Part shown: positions 6,821-7,441 of the stretch, piece after piece
Numbering within the stretch: the stretch's first letter is position 1
Layout of the letters: each line of letters starts with the position of its first letter
Assembly (NCBI RefSeq): GCF_018854495.1
Contig: NZ_JABBDR010000221.1
Location: forward strand, 1 to 7,441
Direction: 5' to 3'
Length of the DNA stretch: 7,441 nt
Source: Acidithiobacillus ferruginosus
Lineage (GTDB): Bacteria; Pseudomonadota; Gammaproteobacteria; Acidithiobacillales; Acidithiobacillaceae
Translations under genes and position numbers: made by a program
Notes under the pieces: generated by a model
The model's database searches: none
What the model was told of the DNA's origin: nothing
Seen by the model: the letters and a program-made list of their open reading frames with translations, nothing else

Positions 6821-6877
6821 TGCGCGGGATGCCGGCACGCACCTTGCGGGACGATCCCCGCTGCCGGGCCGCTGCGC

Positions 6878-7441
6878 ATGAGCGTCTCCATCATCGCGGG
6901 GCGTCATCGCGGGCGGCGCCTGCTGACCCCGGCGGGCCGTAGCCTGCGCCCCACGCCCGGCGCGGTACGGGAGAGGCTGTTCAACTGGCTGGAGGGGCAG
7001 GTGACCGGGGCGCGGGTGCTGGATCTTTTTGCCGGTAGCGGGGCGCTGGGACTGGAGGCCTGGTCACGCGGCGCCCGGGAAGTCGTTTTTGTCGAACAGG
7101 ACCCCGGGCATCGCCGGCTCCTGGCCCGGAATCTGGCCGCCTGCGGCGTAGCGCCACAGCAGTTGGCGGGAACGGACGCGCTGGGGTACCTGCAACAGTG
7201 TACCAGGCCCTTCGATATCCTTTTTGCGGACCCGCCTTTCGACCAGGGCTGGCCAGCCCGGATGGCCCGTCTGCTGTGGGAGGACCGGACACTTGCTGCG
7301 GGAGGCTGGCTCTACCTGGAAACCTCCGCTGCGGAGCAGTGGGACGACGCCCTGATCCCTCGCCACTGGCAAGCCCACCGGCGGGGCCACTGCGGTACTG
7401 CACACTATGTTCTCTACAGGACCTTGCCGGAGCACCCCCAT
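6878..7441 (+). CDS. rsmD: 16S rRNA (guanine-966-N2)-methyltransferase RsmD, 3' end cut by window
   Basis: RsmD uses S-adenosylmethionine to methylate N2 of G966 in 16S rRNA during small-subunit assembly. The frame stays open for 188 residues to the last base of the window with no stop, so the gene is partial here, though probably nearly complete (E. coli RsmD has 198). I see the N-terminal IIAGRHRGRRL and RPTPGAVRERLFNWL (24-38), the SAM-binding motif LDLFAGSGALGLEAWSRGA (48-66), the acidic residue E73 after strand 2, the catalytic motif ADPPF (117-121) and the C-terminal AHYVLYR. The ATG at 6878 puts the conserved start just after Met. No purine-rich ribosome site precedes it, and its ATG overlaps the TGA of a short upstream frame. 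It is divergent from ftsY, a pairing conserved in gammaproteobacteria. Confidence 0.95.
   Translation, partial: MSVSIIAGRHRGRRLLTPAGRSLRPTPGAVRERLFNWLEGQVTGARVLDLFAGSGALGLEAWSRGAREVVFVEQDPGHRRLLARNLAACGVAPQQLAGTDALGYLQQCTRPFDILFADPPFDQGWPARMARLLWEDRTLAAGGWLYLETSAAEQWDDALIPRHWQAHRRGHCGTAHYVLYRTLPEHPH

Overview
The window carries nine protein genes, all core chromosomal genes of a GC-rich proteobacterium. The heat-shock sigma factor RpoH and the order rsmD / ftsY-ftsE-ftsX-rpoH point to Proteobacteria. The xerC-hslV-hslU cluster, the GC-rich codon use and a DsrE-family sulfur-relay-type protein behind rpoH would fit an Acidithiobacillus-like acidophile. That genus-level guess is an inference and is not proven by anything here.

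Layout: on the + strand, xerC, hslV and hslU (19-2827) form a tight operon joined by two ATGA stop/start overlaps. They encode the XerC recombinase, which resolves chromosome dimers, and both subunits of the HslUV (ClpQY) protease. A convergent operon on the - strand (6755 down to 2850) holds ftsY, ftsE, ftsX, rpoH and a small DsrE-like gene. The two operons meet tail to tail across 22 bp, with a perfect 7-bp stem-loop over the end of hslU. At the right end rsmD runs divergently from ftsY and is cut by the window edge.

How the genes work together: FtsY is the membrane receptor for signal-recognition particle. FtsE and FtsX form the divisome complex that controls cell-wall hydrolases. RpoH directs the heat-shock response, and HslUV is a classic RpoH-dependent protease in other proteobacteria, so regulator and likely target lie next to each other. 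Within operons every junction except ftsX/rpoH is a 4-bp overlap (ATGA or TTGA). ftsX and the DsrE-like gene start with TTG.

There are no RNA genes, CRISPR arrays, insertion sequences or phage signs, and no wholly new system is visible. The points most worth a second look are the DsrE-like gene coupled to rpoH, a possible internal rpoH promoter and leader structure, the stem-loop between the convergent operons, and a short frame coupled to the start of rsmD. No stretch without a gene exceeds about 125 bp.
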